Shown here: piece by piece, positions 15,336 to 24,713 of the stretch
How the letters are laid out: every line of letters starts with the position of its first letter
Numbering within the stretch: the first letter of the stretch is position 1
Source: Nanosynbacter sp.
GTDB lineage: Bacteria > Patescibacteriota > Saccharimonadia > Saccharimonadales > Saccharimonadaceae
NCBI GenBank assembly: GCA_015257665.1
Contig: JABZJS010000008.1
Span: 1-38,869, forward strand
DNA: 38,869 bases
Direction of reading: 5' to 3'
Translations under genes and position numbers: made by a program
The notes under the pieces: model-generated
Told to the model about the DNA's origin: nothing
Databases searched by the model: none
What the model saw: only the letters and a program-made list of their open reading frames with translations

Positions 15336-17537
15336 TCAATGATTTACAGCTTGGTATAACCGCTCAGCCTGCATCATTACCACGCGAGCGGTCGAAGGGC
15401 GGATATTCATAAAGATACGCCATGGGTTATGAGCTGAAGTTGCATTAGCTCGTGGGAGAGCGAGTGGCTGCAAGCCGTGCTTGCCTGTCAGTGCAGCAAT
15501 CCACGCCAGTGGTGTCTTGCCATAAAGCCCTTCTTCGCTAGCAGATCCGTCCATGCGCCATGCAGCGTAGGTTTGAGTAATCGTGGTGGTATCGTCTGGG
15601 TGAAGGGGGTAGCGCTGGGCGCTGCTGCGAGTAAGTATCTCATTAGCATACGGAGGTGTATCCACGCCGGGTGCGACGATAGCAGTAAAGACATCGAGTG
15701 GTGCGCCATCTGCCTCTGCCGCGGCGTTAACCATATGAAGAGCAGCGAGTACAGCATAGTCTTGGTCTGGTGATGAGGTCGTGGGGTCGATGGCAGTATT
15801 GGCGCGGTAGAGTACATCGCCACCAGTGTCGATACCGCAAATTGCATCAGCTCCCGTCTCGCGGATGAGGAGCTGGAGGTCGTGAGCAATCTGCTCCGGC
15901 TCGATTGAGTTAAGTAGATAAACTGGTGCGATTGTTTCATCCTTGGCAATAATATCCTCCAGGAAGCGCCAGTCGCCAACTTTGGTCGTTTCCTCTGTGA
16001 TTTCTACTGTTGCGTCACTAATCTGTCGGCCAGTATGAGCAAGCTGTTTGTTGTTATCGGCAGCAAAGTTGCGTACTGACACAATGGCTGTAGACTGCAC
16101 AGCATGGTGCTGCTGATGAAGCTTGCTCAGCATAGCAGCCTGGATACCGTCTGAGCCACCACCCATCCCAAGGTAGATAACCCGCTTGCCGCGGAGCTGC
16201 TCAGAGTCAAACGCCGGGAGTGAATCAATAGCAAGCTCGGGTGTGTCCTGATATGTTGGCACAAGCATTTCACCGCTGTGGTGGAAGCGCAGCTCGGCTT
16301 GGTGTGGATCGAGTGTGCCTTGGTTGGCAGCTTGGGCGATGGTGCTGAGGTCTGCTGAGACTACACCTGTCTCACCTGCTTTGCGTGCTGCTTTGTCGGC
16401 AATGTGCGCTTCTTGCAAGACATGAGCAAAGTAGGTAAGCGCTGTGCCGAGGCCGTAGTATTTCTCGAGCCCCTTCAGCAAGGCTGGGCCGTAGTAAGGC
16501 AGCGTTGCGCGCTGATGAATGCCATCATTGCTGAGCTCTTGAGCGAGGATAGCTTGTACAGGGCCAGGTAGCGTATCTAGCGCATTGGTCAGTTGCTGAT
16601 ACTCTTCTGGCAAATCGTAGCGTAGCATACAAGCAAGGCGCACAGTGTGAGTATGTGCTTGGTTGTCGATGAGCTGCTCAATAGCATCGTTATCGAGGCC
16701 AAAGCGTTGTGCTCGCCGAGCGAGGTAGTGAGCGTAGCGTGCGTCGTCGGTTGAGAGGGTGCTGTCGGTTAAGACGTCGCAGGCTGCTGCCATTTGGTTG
16801 TACAGAGGAGAAGTGAGGAGTAGAGAGCTCTCGGCATTAACATGACCCAGTGCGCCAGCAATATCAAATAGCGTATGCATGATATAGAGCGAGCGCACCG
16901 GCTCAGCACTGTCCGCAAAGCCTGCCAGCGCTGCCGCTGGTGCTTCGGCTTGGATAAACTGGCCAAGATTGAGTTCTGTGTTGATGACATCACGTATGAT
17001 CGTTTGATCTGCTTCGCCCAATTGGCTGAATGTCGGTAATAACTCTGTGCGCTTTGCAGCGTAATCTGACCTGAGCAAGCGGCGCAACACTTCGTCATGA
17101 TCGACCGAATCAGCGGAACCCTCTCCCATAACGGCACTCGCGAGCGTTTGGTTCTTGCCTAAATCATGAATAAGCATAATGTAGCGCATTACATTGGCGC
17201 TATGCTCGCCAGACAAGTTGCTCGCAACCCACTGATGAAATTCTTCAAATTCTTCACGCGTGAGGCGATTGGCGTCGTTCTGGGCAGCGGTCAGTTTGTG
17301 ATAATTTTCATCGCCGCCATAATATAGATAGTTCATAACGTTGAGCGAGCAGACAGTTCGTTGATATTCTGCGCGCTGATTGGCTGCTTCGTCTGCCCCT
17401 TGTGACTCTGGTGAGGCTTTGATATCTTCGCCGATCAGCAGCTTCGCCTCAGGAAGCTGCAGGACGTCAAGCCGCTGCTCTAGATTGAGTGGACTTGAAG
17501 AGAGAGAGGTGTTGTTAGGAAGAAATGGTTGTTGCAT
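15336..17537 (-). CDS. HD-domain plus DUF1152-like fusion protein of unknown function
   Basis: A 733-residue soluble protein. The N-terminal half (about 60-400) contains MRYIMLIHDLGKNQ with an HD pair at 124-125 and a second HD at 147-148, as in HD metal-dependent phosphohydrolases. The C-terminal half (450-733) has YLGMGGGSDG (455-464), ICGIDTGGDVLYR and VAPGVDTPPY, which recall the DUF1152 family, a glycine-rich fold of unknown activity. The start at ATG 17537 is set by a TACACT box 6 nt upstream and by composition; the frame is open to 17885 but that part overlaps the deacetylase gene. Probably co-transcribed with the endonuclease-like gene. The function is not known. Confidence 0.8.
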   Translation of the reverse strand: MQQPFLPNNTSLSSSPLNLEQRLDVLQLPEAKLLIGEDIKASPESQGADEAANQRAEYQRTVCSLNVMNYLYYGGDENYHKLTAAQNDANRLTREEFEEFHQWVASNLSGEHSANVMRYIMLIHDLGKNQTLASAVMGEGSADSVDHDEVLRRLLRSDYAAKRTELLPTFSQLGEADQTIIRDVINTELNLGQFIQAEAPAAALAGFADSAEPVRSLYIMHTLFDIAGALGHVNAESSLLLTSPLYNQMAAACDVLTDSTLSTDDARYAHYLARRAQRFGLDNDAIEQLIDNQAHTHTVRLACMLRYDLPEEYQQLTNALDTLPGPVQAILAQELSNDGIHQRATLPYYGPALLKGLEKYYGLGTALTYFAHVLQEAHIADKAARKAGETGVVSADLSTIAQAANQGTLDPHQAELRFHHSGEMLVPTYQDTPELAIDSLPAFDSEQLRGKRVIYLGMGGGSDGIQAAMLSKLHQQHHAVQSTAIVSVRNFAADNNKQLAHTGRQISDATVEITEETTKVGDWRFLEDIIAKDETIAPVYLLNSIEPEQIAHDLQLLIRETGADAICGIDTGGDVLYRANTAIDPTTSSPDQDYAVLAALHMVNAAAEADGAPLDVFTAIVAPGVDTPPYANEILTRSSAQRYPLHPDDTTTITQTYAAWRMDGSASEEGLYGKTPLAWIAALTGKHGLQPLALPRANATSAHNPWRIFMNIRPSTARVVMMQAERLYQAVNH

Positions 17538-17543
17538 AGCATT

Positions 17544-17549
17544 AGTGTA
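17544..17549 (-). promoter_or_regulatory. -10 element of the HD/DUF1152-like gene, predicted leaderless
   Basis: On the minus strand, TACACT (17549-17544) ends 6 nt before ATG 17537. No ribosome binding site and no clear -35. Confidence 0.6.
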
Positions 17550-17595
17550 GAGGATTACACAGCGGAATGGTAGCATGAGCAGTTTATAAAAGACC

Positions 17596-19050
17596 CTACT
17601 GCTTATATTGAGAATATGACTCGCCAGCGCTGAGCGGATGGCCAAATAGGTTCTTGACCGTGACAAATCTGTACCCTTGCTTTTGCAATGCATCGAGGAT
17701 GCACGGCACGGCATCGACGCTGGTTTTGTGGATATCGTGCATGAGAATAATCGCACCAGGTGCGGCATTGGCAACGGCACGGCTGCAGACAATTGCTGCA
17801 TCGTGATCGGCCCAATCGCGTGTATCGATTGACCACATAATGGCTGGCATAGTAAGCTGCTGGAGCTGCGCACGCACCTTGTCATTCATGCCACCATATG
17901 GTGGACGGACCATTGTTGGTGTCACGCCAGTAGCTGCAGCAACGGCACTGTTTGTACTCTCAATCTCTTGGCGGATGACAGCTTCGTCGCGCTTAGGAAG
18001 GAGTGGATGATTCCACGTGTGGTTGCCTATTTGGTGTTTGCGTTGAACTGCTTGCTGGAGCGCGATACTGTATGGTGCAACATTTCGCCCCACCACAAAG
18101 AAGGTTGCCTTAGCATGATAGCGATCAAGATGCTCGAGTAGTGTTTGCGTGTATAGCCCAGGCCCATCGTCGAAGGTGAGTGCAATACAGCGATAACGCA
18201 CGCAGTCGGTTGTTGATGATAATGCTGACGGTGGAATATCAAAAAGCTTCTTAGTGGTTGGGTTTTGGACAAAATGGCTGAGCTGCTTGATTGGCAATTT
18301 CAGGCTAATGATTCCATCTACGCCAATACCAAGCGAGCGTTTATCGAAGAGAAAGCCAATTGTTTTTCGGTCGTGTACTAAAAAGTTCGTGATAGATTCT
18401 GGAGTGATGGCTCCCGCTACTTTTACTGGCTCTGCATGCGGGTAGCGCTGCTGCACCTGTTTACGTAGAGCAATAACAAGCTCATTTGTCCCTGCGATTG
18501 ATGTATCAACGAGGGCAGACGATGTAATTGGCTGGCCGCTCATTTTATCGAATGTCCAGTAGTGAACCGTGTTGGTTGGTAGAGCGTGAGGTATAGTAGT
18601 ACGGATAAACACAGCGAGAGAAATCGTCGTGTCATCTTGGTGAATAATGCGATAGGTAATAGTGTTGCTTCGAGCTGCTATATTAGTTGAAGCTGTTTGT
18701 TGAGATGGAATAGTATTGTCGATAATTGTGGCAACTGTTTTGTCTATGTTGGCAATACCTGTTTGTGGATAGGTGACGATTGTTTGGTGTGATGCCGATT
18801 GATGCTTGATGATGCGTGAGCGAATAGCACTATGAGAAGATAGTGTGTAAGTGTGCGTTGTTGATGGTGGTATATGTGTGATGTGTGATGATTTTTGTGA
18901 TTGTTGGCCATACCAAAGTGAGCAGATTAGTAGACTAGTAATAATAAGGCAGAGCCATGTATAAAAAAAGCCGCAAAGTTTTATAGGTGTTGTACTACTT
19001 TCAACACCTGAATAAACTTGAGCATCTGTCTCTTCCACCTTATAGAACAT
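17596..19050 (-). CDS. PdaC-like polysaccharide/peptidoglycan deacetylase
   Basis: A 484-residue membrane-anchored protein. One membrane segment lies near the N-terminus (residues about 26-46). Residues about 80-270 look like the DUF4163/DUF3298 (RsiV-type) region, including LGIGVDGIISLKLP. The C-terminal NodB domain is complete: LTFDDGPG with the catalytic and metal Asp pair, HQIGNHTWNHP (metal His), RPPYGG, WSIDTRDW and ILMHDIH. This order is that of B. subtilis PdaC, which deacetylates wall sugars. Start 19050 is supported by TACAAT 6 nt upstream without a ribosome binding site; an in-frame start at 19110 lies upstream of that box. Confidence 0.93.
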   Translation of the reverse strand: MFYKVEETDAQVYSGVESSTTPIKLCGFFYTWLCLIITSLLICSLWYGQQSQKSSHITHIPPSTTHTYTLSSHSAIRSRIIKHQSASHQTIVTYPQTGIANIDKTVATIIDNTIPSQQTASTNIAARSNTITYRIIHQDDTTISLAVFIRTTIPHALPTNTVHYWTFDKMSGQPITSSALVDTSIAGTNELVIALRKQVQQRYPHAEPVKVAGAITPESITNFLVHDRKTIGFLFDKRSLGIGVDGIISLKLPIKQLSHFVQNPTTKKLFDIPPSALSSTTDCVRYRCIALTFDDGPGLYTQTLLEHLDRYHAKATFFVVGRNVAPYSIALQQAVQRKHQIGNHTWNHPLLPKRDEAVIRQEIESTNSAVAAATGVTPTMVRPPYGGMNDKVRAQLQQLTMPAIMWSIDTRDWADHDAAIVCSRAVANAAPGAIILMHDIHKTSVDAVPCILDALQKQGYRFVTVKNLFGHPLSAGESYSQYKQ

Positions 19051-19056
19051 AGCTAT

Positions 19057-19062
19057 ATTGTA
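19057..19062 (-). promoter_or_regulatory. -10 element of the deacetylase gene, predicted leaderless
   Basis: On the minus strand, TACAAT (19062-19057) ends 6 nt before ATG 19050. Confidence 0.6.
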
Positions 19063-19143
19063 GCGCGAACCGAGGTAAGAACAAAATGGGATAAGCGGAG
19101 TCTGATACAAAAGACATTATAAAATAGAATATGTACACTTTAT

Positions 19144-19184
19144 GTTCATTGCAAAATACACCAATGGGGTATTTTGCAATGAAC
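19144..19184. repeat. Palindromic intergenic element, copy B
   Basis: A perfect 16-bp inverted repeat, GTTCATTGCAAAATAC and GTATTTTGCAATGAAC, separated by 9 nt (stem extendable by two more pairs past one mismatch). It lies in the 301-nt gap between the divergent deacetylase and RNA repair genes. The left half and loop match copy A at 4698-4729. No T tract follows on either strand. The rest of the gap is AT-rich with a smaller similar hairpin near 19225 (ACTCCTAATGAGGT). Confidence 0.8.
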
Positions 19185-19351
19185 TATTAATAAATATCAT
19201 TCATAAAATAAGATAAATTTGCTACATACTCCTAATGAGGTAGAAGCCTGTTTCTAACAGATGATGATATAATATAAAAACAAGAGTAAATTACTTGAGT
19301 TAGATATAGTTAAGCGAAATCTTGAAAACAACGCTACAGAAAGGAGAAAAT

Positions 19352-21532
19352 ATGCGACATCTTTTTATTACACGTGGAATTCCTGGATCTGGTAAAAGCA
19401 CCTTTTTGCAATCTGCTGGACTTGGCCCATATACACTATCTCCCGATACTCTGCGCCTAGCGTATAGCAGCCCAGTGATGAATGATACAGGGCGCATCGT
19501 TATGCCATATCAGGATGATCGACGGGTGTGGCAGCAGCTGCACGAGCTGCTTGATATGCGCATGGCTCGTGGTGAGCTTATTGTGGTTGATGCAACACAT
19601 ACAACGAGCTCGTACTTTCAGCAGTATGCACAGCTTGCACAGAAGTATCGCTATAAGTTGTACGTTATAGATTTTGCGGATGTACCGCTTGCGGTCTGTC
19701 TAGAGCGCAATCGTCAGCGTGCACCACATAAGATAGTCGATGATGTAGTTCTCGAGAAAATGCACGCTCGTCTCTCCACATGTGCCATACCAAAACAATA
19801 CACTGTCATACAACCAGCGGCAGTAAAAGAGCTTATCGCATCGTACCAGAAACCGATTAATTTGAGCCAGTATGAGCATATTCATCATATTGGTGATATC
19901 CAAGGATGCTATACGCCACTGCGTGAATATTTTGAGCAGCATCCCTATACCGAGCATGATTATTATATCTTTACGGGAGATCTACTTGATCGTGGCACAG
20001 AGAATGCAGAAGTGTTGCAGTATGTGTGTGATAATTTTGTCGACAAGCCAAATGTGACGTTTATTGAGGGCAACCACGATGGCTATATTTGGCAGTGGCT
20101 TACTCACCAGCCGATAAGAGCACGAGAGTTTAATGGTCGAACTCGAGCACAGCTAGAGCGTGCCAATATAGACAAGCGTGCCGTCAGTCGCTTGATGAAC
20201 TCTATGCAAGATTGCCTCTACTACACATGGCATGATAAGCGAGTATTTGTGAGCCATGCAGGAGTGAGTAATTTACCAGAGAATCCTCTGCTGCTTGCCA
20301 GTCAGCAGTATATTCGTGGTGTGGGGCGCTATGATCAGGTTGGTGCTATTGACGATGCTTTTGTTGCTCACACCTCTGATAGTGTCTATCAAGTGCATGG
20401 TCATCGCAACGCTCAGAATTATCCAGCGCAGTATAATCAGCGGTGCTTTAATCTCGAGGGCAAAGTGGAGTTTGGTGGCACACTACGGGTTGCGCAGCTT
20501 GCCGAGAAGGGCTGGTCGGTTGTTGAGATAAGCAACCAATCGGCCGAAGGTCTCCTCCATCCAGAAAATGCACCGCTCATCCATAGTCTACGCACCAATA
20601 AACTGATTAGCGAGCGGTCACTGCCGGGTAACATTAGCTCATTCCACTTTAAACCAAAGGTGTTTTATGATAAAAAATGGACAGCGCAAACAGTGCGAGC
20701 CCGTGGACTATTTATGAATACACTCACAAATGAGATTGTGATTCGTGCCTATGATAAATTCTTCAATATTGGTGAGCGACGAGAAACTGAATTTGCTGCG
20801 CTCAAAGATCAACTTGTTTTTCCAGTGCGTGCCTGGGTGAAGGAGAATGGCTATCTTGGTTTGGTAGGCTATGATGCGACACTAGGTGACCTCGTTTTTG
20901 CGTCGAAAACAACAACGGAGAGTGATTTTGCCGGATGGTTTCGTCGCTTATTTTTGCAGCGCTATGGTAAGCATGTCGATGCGATCCGTCAGTATCTTGC
21001 CGAGCACAATGTATGTTTGGTCTGCGAGGTGATACTCCCGACAGAGGATCCACATATTATTGAGTATGCACAAGACCGGATTGTTTTGCTCGATATAGTG
21101 CATCGCCAGGCGAAATTTGCCGCAGTTGATCAAGTTGAGCGTGAGCGATTTGCGGCTATGTTTGGCATGGAAACCAAGCGGCTTGCGGTGACGCTCCAGA
21201 CGTGGGAGGAGTTTGTGACGTGGTATGAGCAGGTGCAGGGGCTTGACTATTTGTATGACGGTGTACCGATCGAGGGCTTTGTCATAGAGGATGCTCAGCA
21301 TTGGCAGGTTAAAGCAAAACTCGATTATTATTCATTTTGGAAGCGGATGCGTGGTGTGCTTGATGGACTTAAGGCGGGGCGTAGTCCAAAGCGTGCCGCT
21401 GCCTACCCACACCCCGATTACGCAGCGCGCGTCATTGCCTATATGCAGGGTATCCCTATTGACGCATTGGCCCAGATGTCTATTATCGATGTTCGTCGCC
21501 GCTGGCAGCGAGAGCAAGAAAAAGTCGTATAG
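19352..21532 (+). CDS. RNA repair enzyme: polynucleotide kinase, phosphatase and RNA ligase in one chain
   Basis: A 726-residue protein with three catalytic domains. Kinase (1-165): P-loop GIPGSGKST (9-17) and DATHT (80-84). Metallophosphoesterase (175-395): GDIQGC (181-186), GDLLDRG (209-215), GNHDG (240-244), SHAG (301-304) and HGHRN (349-353). RNA ligase (about 430-726): AYDKFFNIGE, the adenylation motif KENG (Lys497), EGFVIED (motif IV, 641-647) and VKAKLDYYSFWK (motif V). Together these would heal broken RNA ends (5' phosphorylation, 2',3'-phosphate removal) and seal them. The domain order matches bacterial Pnkp, but the ligase looks like the Rnl1/Trl1 type. AGAAAGGAG sets start 19352. 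No Hen1 methyltransferase is adjacent. Confidence 0.92.
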   Translation: MRHLFITRGIPGSGKSTFLQSAGLGPYTLSPDTLRLAYSSPVMNDTGRIVMPYQDDRRVWQQLHELLDMRMARGELIVVDATHTTSSYFQQYAQLAQKYRYKLYVIDFADVPLAVCLERNRQRAPHKIVDDVVLEKMHARLSTCAIPKQYTVIQPAAVKELIASYQKPINLSQYEHIHHIGDIQGCYTPLREYFEQHPYTEHDYYIFTGDLLDRGTENAEVLQYVCDNFVDKPNVTFIEGNHDGYIWQWLTHQPIRAREFNGRTRAQLERANIDKRAVSRLMNSMQDCLYYTWHDKRVFVSHAGVSNLPENPLLLASQQYIRGVGRYDQVGAIDDAFVAHTSDSVYQVHGHRNAQNYPAQYNQRCFNLEGKVEFGGTLRVAQLAEKGWSVVEISNQSAEGLLHPENAPLIHSLRTNKLISERSLPGNISSFHFKPKVFYDKKWTAQTVRARGLFMNTLTNEIVIRAYDKFFNIGERRETEFAALKDQLVFPVRAWVKENGYLGLVGYDATLGDLVFASKTTTESDFAGWFRRLFLQRYGKHVDAIRQYLAEHNVCLVCEVILPTEDPHIIEYAQDRIVLLDIVHRQAKFAAVDQVERERFAAMFGMETKRLAVTLQTWEEFVTWYEQVQGLDYLYDGVPIEGFVIEDAQHWQVKAKLDYYSFWKRMRGVLDGLKAGRSPKRAAAYPHPDYAARVIAYMQGIPIDALAQMSIIDVRRRWQREQEKVV

Positions 21533-21559
21533 CCGTATTACCAACCTTACCCTTCACGG

Positions 21560-21565
21560 TATAAT
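21560..21565 (+). promoter_or_regulatory. -10 element of the permease operon, predicted leaderless
   Basis: TATAAT ends 6 nt before ATG 21572. A weak TTACCA lies 16 nt upstream as a possible -35. Confidence 0.7.
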
Positions 21566-21571
21566 AGAAGC

Positions 21572-22564
21572 ATGAAAATGATTCGTTGGTTGGCGAAGCG
21601 GTGGCACCGCGGAGCGGTAGTGGCTGGGGTACTTGTTGGGCTAGTTGCACTTCGCCTTATATCGGCACAAACAGGGCAGTGGTCGCTACCTGATCGATTA
21701 CAAGACTGGATAACGCTGAGTTTGAGCGTGATGATCGAGGCACTACCATTCGTCATGCTGGGGATCTGCATTGCAATTATAGTGCAGGTGTGGCTGCCGG
21801 CCGAGCGCTTACTTACCTATCTGCCACAGCAGCCATTATTGCGTCGAGCTAGTTTGTCGCTCCTTGGTATTGCGCTGCCAGTCTGTGAGTGTGGTAATGT
21901 TCCCTTAGCTCGCGGCCTGTTAGCAAAAGGGCTCACACCTAGTGAGTCTCTTGTGTTTTTGCTTGCTGCACCAGTCCTCAACCCAGTGACAATCATCACG
22001 ACGCAGCAAGCATTCGCTGGCGATATGACCATTCTCTGGGCGCGAGTGTTTGGTGGCTTCGCTATTGCTAATCTTGTTGGCTGGGTCTATGCGCATCGCC
22101 CAGCGGAGGAGTTATTGACCAATACGTTTGTTGCTTCGTGCCAGGCAGATCATGTGCAGCAGAGTAAGCGAGTAGCAAGCCTTGCGATATTTCGACGTGA
22201 GGTGCAGGCGATGCTGCCAGCCTTGGTAGTTGGTGCAGGGTTAGCGGGTCTTGTGCAAGTGCTGGTGTCGCGCGAGGTATTAGTGTCGCTGGGAAGTCAA
22301 CCAGTATGGTCGGTGATTGCAATGGTGGCACTGGCGTTTATTGTTTCAATCTGCTCTAATGTTGATGCGTTCTTTGCTTTGGCATTTCGCCAGACCTTTA
22401 TGACCGGGGCACTTGTGAGTTTCTTGACCTTTGGTCCAATGATCGATATCAAGATGCTGAGCTTGCTGCGCACGACATATCGGCCGAGTGTGCTGTTTCA
22501 GGTAAGTGCACTTGTTGGACTGACATCGATAGCATTGGGATTGGCGGTGAATTATGCGTTTTAG
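21572..22564 (+). CDS. Permease of the YcgR/ArsP_1 (UPF0718) family
   Basis: A 330-residue membrane protein with about eight hydrophobic segments. The conserved PVCECGNVPLARGLLAKG and LAAPVLNPVTIITT stretches, and the second-half repeat ICSNVDAFFALAF with TFGPMIDIKM, mark the permease family PF03773 (YcgR, ArsP). Members are predicted exporters or part of a metal/metalloid pathway; the substrate here is unknown. First gene of a three-gene operon: it overlaps the next gene by 11 nt. The start follows a -10 box without a ribosome binding site. Confidence 0.9.
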   Translation: MKMIRWLAKRWHRGAVVAGVLVGLVALRLISAQTGQWSLPDRLQDWITLSLSVMIEALPFVMLGICIAIIVQVWLPAERLLTYLPQQPLLRRASLSLLGIALPVCECGNVPLARGLLAKGLTPSESLVFLLAAPVLNPVTIITTQQAFAGDMTILWARVFGGFAIANLVGWVYAHRPAEELLTNTFVASCQADHVQQSKRVASLAIFRREVQAMLPALVVGAGLAGLVQVLVSREVLVSLGSQPVWSVIAMVALAFIVSICSNVDAFFALAFRQTFMTGALVSFLTFGPMIDIKMLSLLRTTYRPSVLFQVSALVGLTSIALGLAVNYAF

Positions 22565-23306
22565 GCTATTCTTGTCCCGAGTTGCACAGCAACAAGGTAT
22601 AATACTCCTTTTTGTCATTGCCGTGGCGACGCTGTGGCTAGCTGCGACTGGTCGTTTGACACTCTATATTCATCAGCGGTATGTCGTCTTTACGACTGGT
22701 ATGGCAGTGGTAGCTCTTGTGATGGCGAGTGCGAGTGTTATTACGCAATCACGTACCCACCAGCAGACACACTTCATTTGGTGGCGTCGCCTTGCTGCAT
22801 GTGTGATGGTGTGTATGGTCGCAGGCATGGCGCTACTTGTCCCACCGACAGCACTAACGACAACAACTGCCACGCAGCGTGGTATCAACAAAGGGGCGGT
22901 AACTCGGCTATCTACAGACAAGCTATCGCAAGCATCTATCTTTGCTCAGCGAGATTATTCGCACCTCACGATCAAAGAATGGGCAGGGTTACTCACGCAA
23001 ACGCATGACAGTGGGTTTTATCGTGGCAAGACAGTCAACTTGACAGGGTTCGTTACGCCAGATATAGCGGATTCACAGATTTTTTATGTGTCTCGATTTG
23101 TCGTGACGTGTTGTGCGGTCGATGCACAAGCGGTTGGCGTGCCAGTCTATGCACCTGGGTGGCGTGAGCGCTACCAGCCTAATAGTTGGGTAACGGTGAC
23201 GGGTGACTTTGCCGCGCATCCACAGCAACATCGTCAGCAGCCGATTGTCATCATGCCGCGTTCGGTTACGTCAACCACTCAGCCAAAGGAGCCCTATGAA
23301 TACTAA
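22554..23306 (+). CDS. YcgQ-like (TIGR03943, DUF1980) partner of the permease
   Basis: A 250-residue protein with three hydrophobic segments in its first ~100 residues and an extracytoplasmic C-terminal domain containing GKTVNLTGFVTP, YVSRFVVTCCAVDAQAVGVPVY and WVTVTGDF. The TCCAxDA motif is the mark of the TIGR03943 family, which is almost always encoded next to the YcgR-like permease, as here. The pair probably forms one membrane complex; the two adjacent cysteines could bind a metal. It overlaps both neighbours by 11 nt, so all three proteins are likely made together. Confidence 0.9.
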   Translation: MRFRLFLSRVAQQQGIILLFVIAVATLWLAATGRLTLYIHQRYVVFTTGMAVVALVMASASVITQSRTHQQTHFIWWRRLAACVMVCMVAGMALLVPPTALTTTTATQRGINKGAVTRLSTDKLSQASIFAQRDYSHLTIKEWAGLLTQTHDSGFYRGKTVNLTGFVTPDIADSQIFYVSRFVVTCCAVDAQAVGVPVYAPGWRERYQPNSWVTVTGDFAAHPQQHRQQPIVIMPRSVTSTTQPKEPYEY

Positions 23307-24639
23307 AAGCTGGCGGTGGGTGCGTCAGCGATGGCGATTTTTGCTCGCCACGATTGGATTATTGATTATACTGAGCACACTCATAGCACTCAGCTATTTA
23401 CAAGGCCCACGCGTACGCCACACGGTGCTCGCAGATGATCCAAATACGGGCTACCAGACGCTCCAGTTGGAATTCAATCAGCCGGTCAAGCCGATAGAAC
23501 CCCATGCAATACAAATCACACCTCAGGCAGACTTTACAGCTACGACAAATAATGCAACCGTGACGATTCAGTTTCGGCAGCGTTTGCTTAGTAATTCCCA
23601 GTATCGCGTGGCGATCGCTCAAATAGCGGGCGCTTCTACGCAGCAGACTACAACGGCCAGCCACCACTTTGATACACCGCCAGCACAGCTCTACTATCTC
23701 AAGCATCATAGCCTTGCAGAGACAAAAACGGAGTTCTATGTCGCACAAGCGACGGATGCTATCGTGCAGATGAATCTGGCAACAAAGCATGAGAAGATAC
23801 TTTACCAAGCGACGCGAATTATCGACTATGCAGTAGTAGGCTCTCGTATCGTTGTCCATACAATAAATGATGCGAAAACCAGTGAATTGCATCAGGTTGA
23901 TATAGAGACTGGTATTGTATCGCCATTACCGTTGCCTGATAAGGGTATAGTGTCTCGCCTGCGAGCGATAGATAATGGGACGGTGGGGTATCTCTTTGCA
24001 AAGGTAGGCAGCAAAGAAAAGATCACCAATCTCATCGTGCATGATATTGTGGCGCAGCGCCACCACACTATACGTGGCCTTAACGCGCAGCCATTACCAG
24101 TGTATGATTGGCGTCCAGTATCACGTGGTGCAGCAGTTGTGGTGCGAACTCGCGGTGATGACGTACTGCTTGTCGATCCGACTGGCAAGCATGCCATGCA
24201 GCCGCTTGGCCAGGCAGCAACGCTTGGCGACGTATCATATGATGGCAAGAATATTATCATGATGAAAGTAGGAGAGGGGTATTTTGCACTCAACTTAGAA
24301 AATAGCAAAAAATCGCCCATTACTCACCAACAAGGAAACGACGTCATATCATTAGCTGCATTCTTACACACCCGCAGTGGCTATAGTATGGAGATAACGA
24401 GTGTTAATCAACAGCACATATTGCAGCGCCAAACAATACTCACTTACCCAGCCAAACAAGTGATTCATCGGACAACACCACCGGCGTATACAACAAATAT
24501 CACTGTATCACCAAACGATCAGTACACCGCCATTGAGCAAAAAAGCACCGCTGATAGCTCCACTAAAACGCACATTATAGATAATAAAACTGGCCATATG
24601 GTGCACACACTCGATGGCAAGGCAGTGGTTTGGTTATAA
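23296..24639 (+). CDS. Membrane-anchored protein with Ig-like and propeller-like regions
   Basis: A 447-residue protein with a basic N-terminus and one membrane segment (residues about 14-35), so mostly outside the cell. Residues 45-125 (LEFNQPVKPIEPHAIQITPQ) resemble the SbsA-type Ig-like Big_5 fold. Residues 130-447 contain recurring four-strand units with Gly-Asp turns, such as AQATDAIVQMNLATKHEK, and resemble a TolB/WD-like beta-propeller. No catalytic motif is evident. AAAGGAG lies 5 nt before ATG 23296, which overlaps the previous gene by 11 nt. It may be the extracellular partner of the permease pair; this is inference from the operon only. Confidence 0.8.
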   Translation: MNTKSWRWVRQRWRFLLATIGLLIILSTLIALSYLQGPRVRHTVLADDPNTGYQTLQLEFNQPVKPIEPHAIQITPQADFTATTNNATVTIQFRQRLLSNSQYRVAIAQIAGASTQQTTTASHHFDTPPAQLYYLKHHSLAETKTEFYVAQATDAIVQMNLATKHEKILYQATRIIDYAVVGSRIVVHTINDAKTSELHQVDIETGIVSPLPLPDKGIVSRLRAIDNGTVGYLFAKVGSKEKITNLIVHDIVAQRHHTIRGLNAQPLPVYDWRPVSRGAAVVVRTRGDDVLLVDPTGKHAMQPLGQAATLGDVSYDGKNIIMMKVGEGYFALNLENSKKSPITHQQGNDVISLAAFLHTRSGYSMEITSVNQQHILQRQTILTYPAKQVIHRTTPPAYTTNITVSPNDQYTAIEQKSTADSSTKTHIIDNKTGHMVHTLDGKAVVWL

Positions 24640-24713
24640 AACAGATATTGTAAAATCAAGCCTGAAGCTGCAGTGAACTTATATTGTGAGAGTAGAGGGC
24701 TACATTTGCGTCA

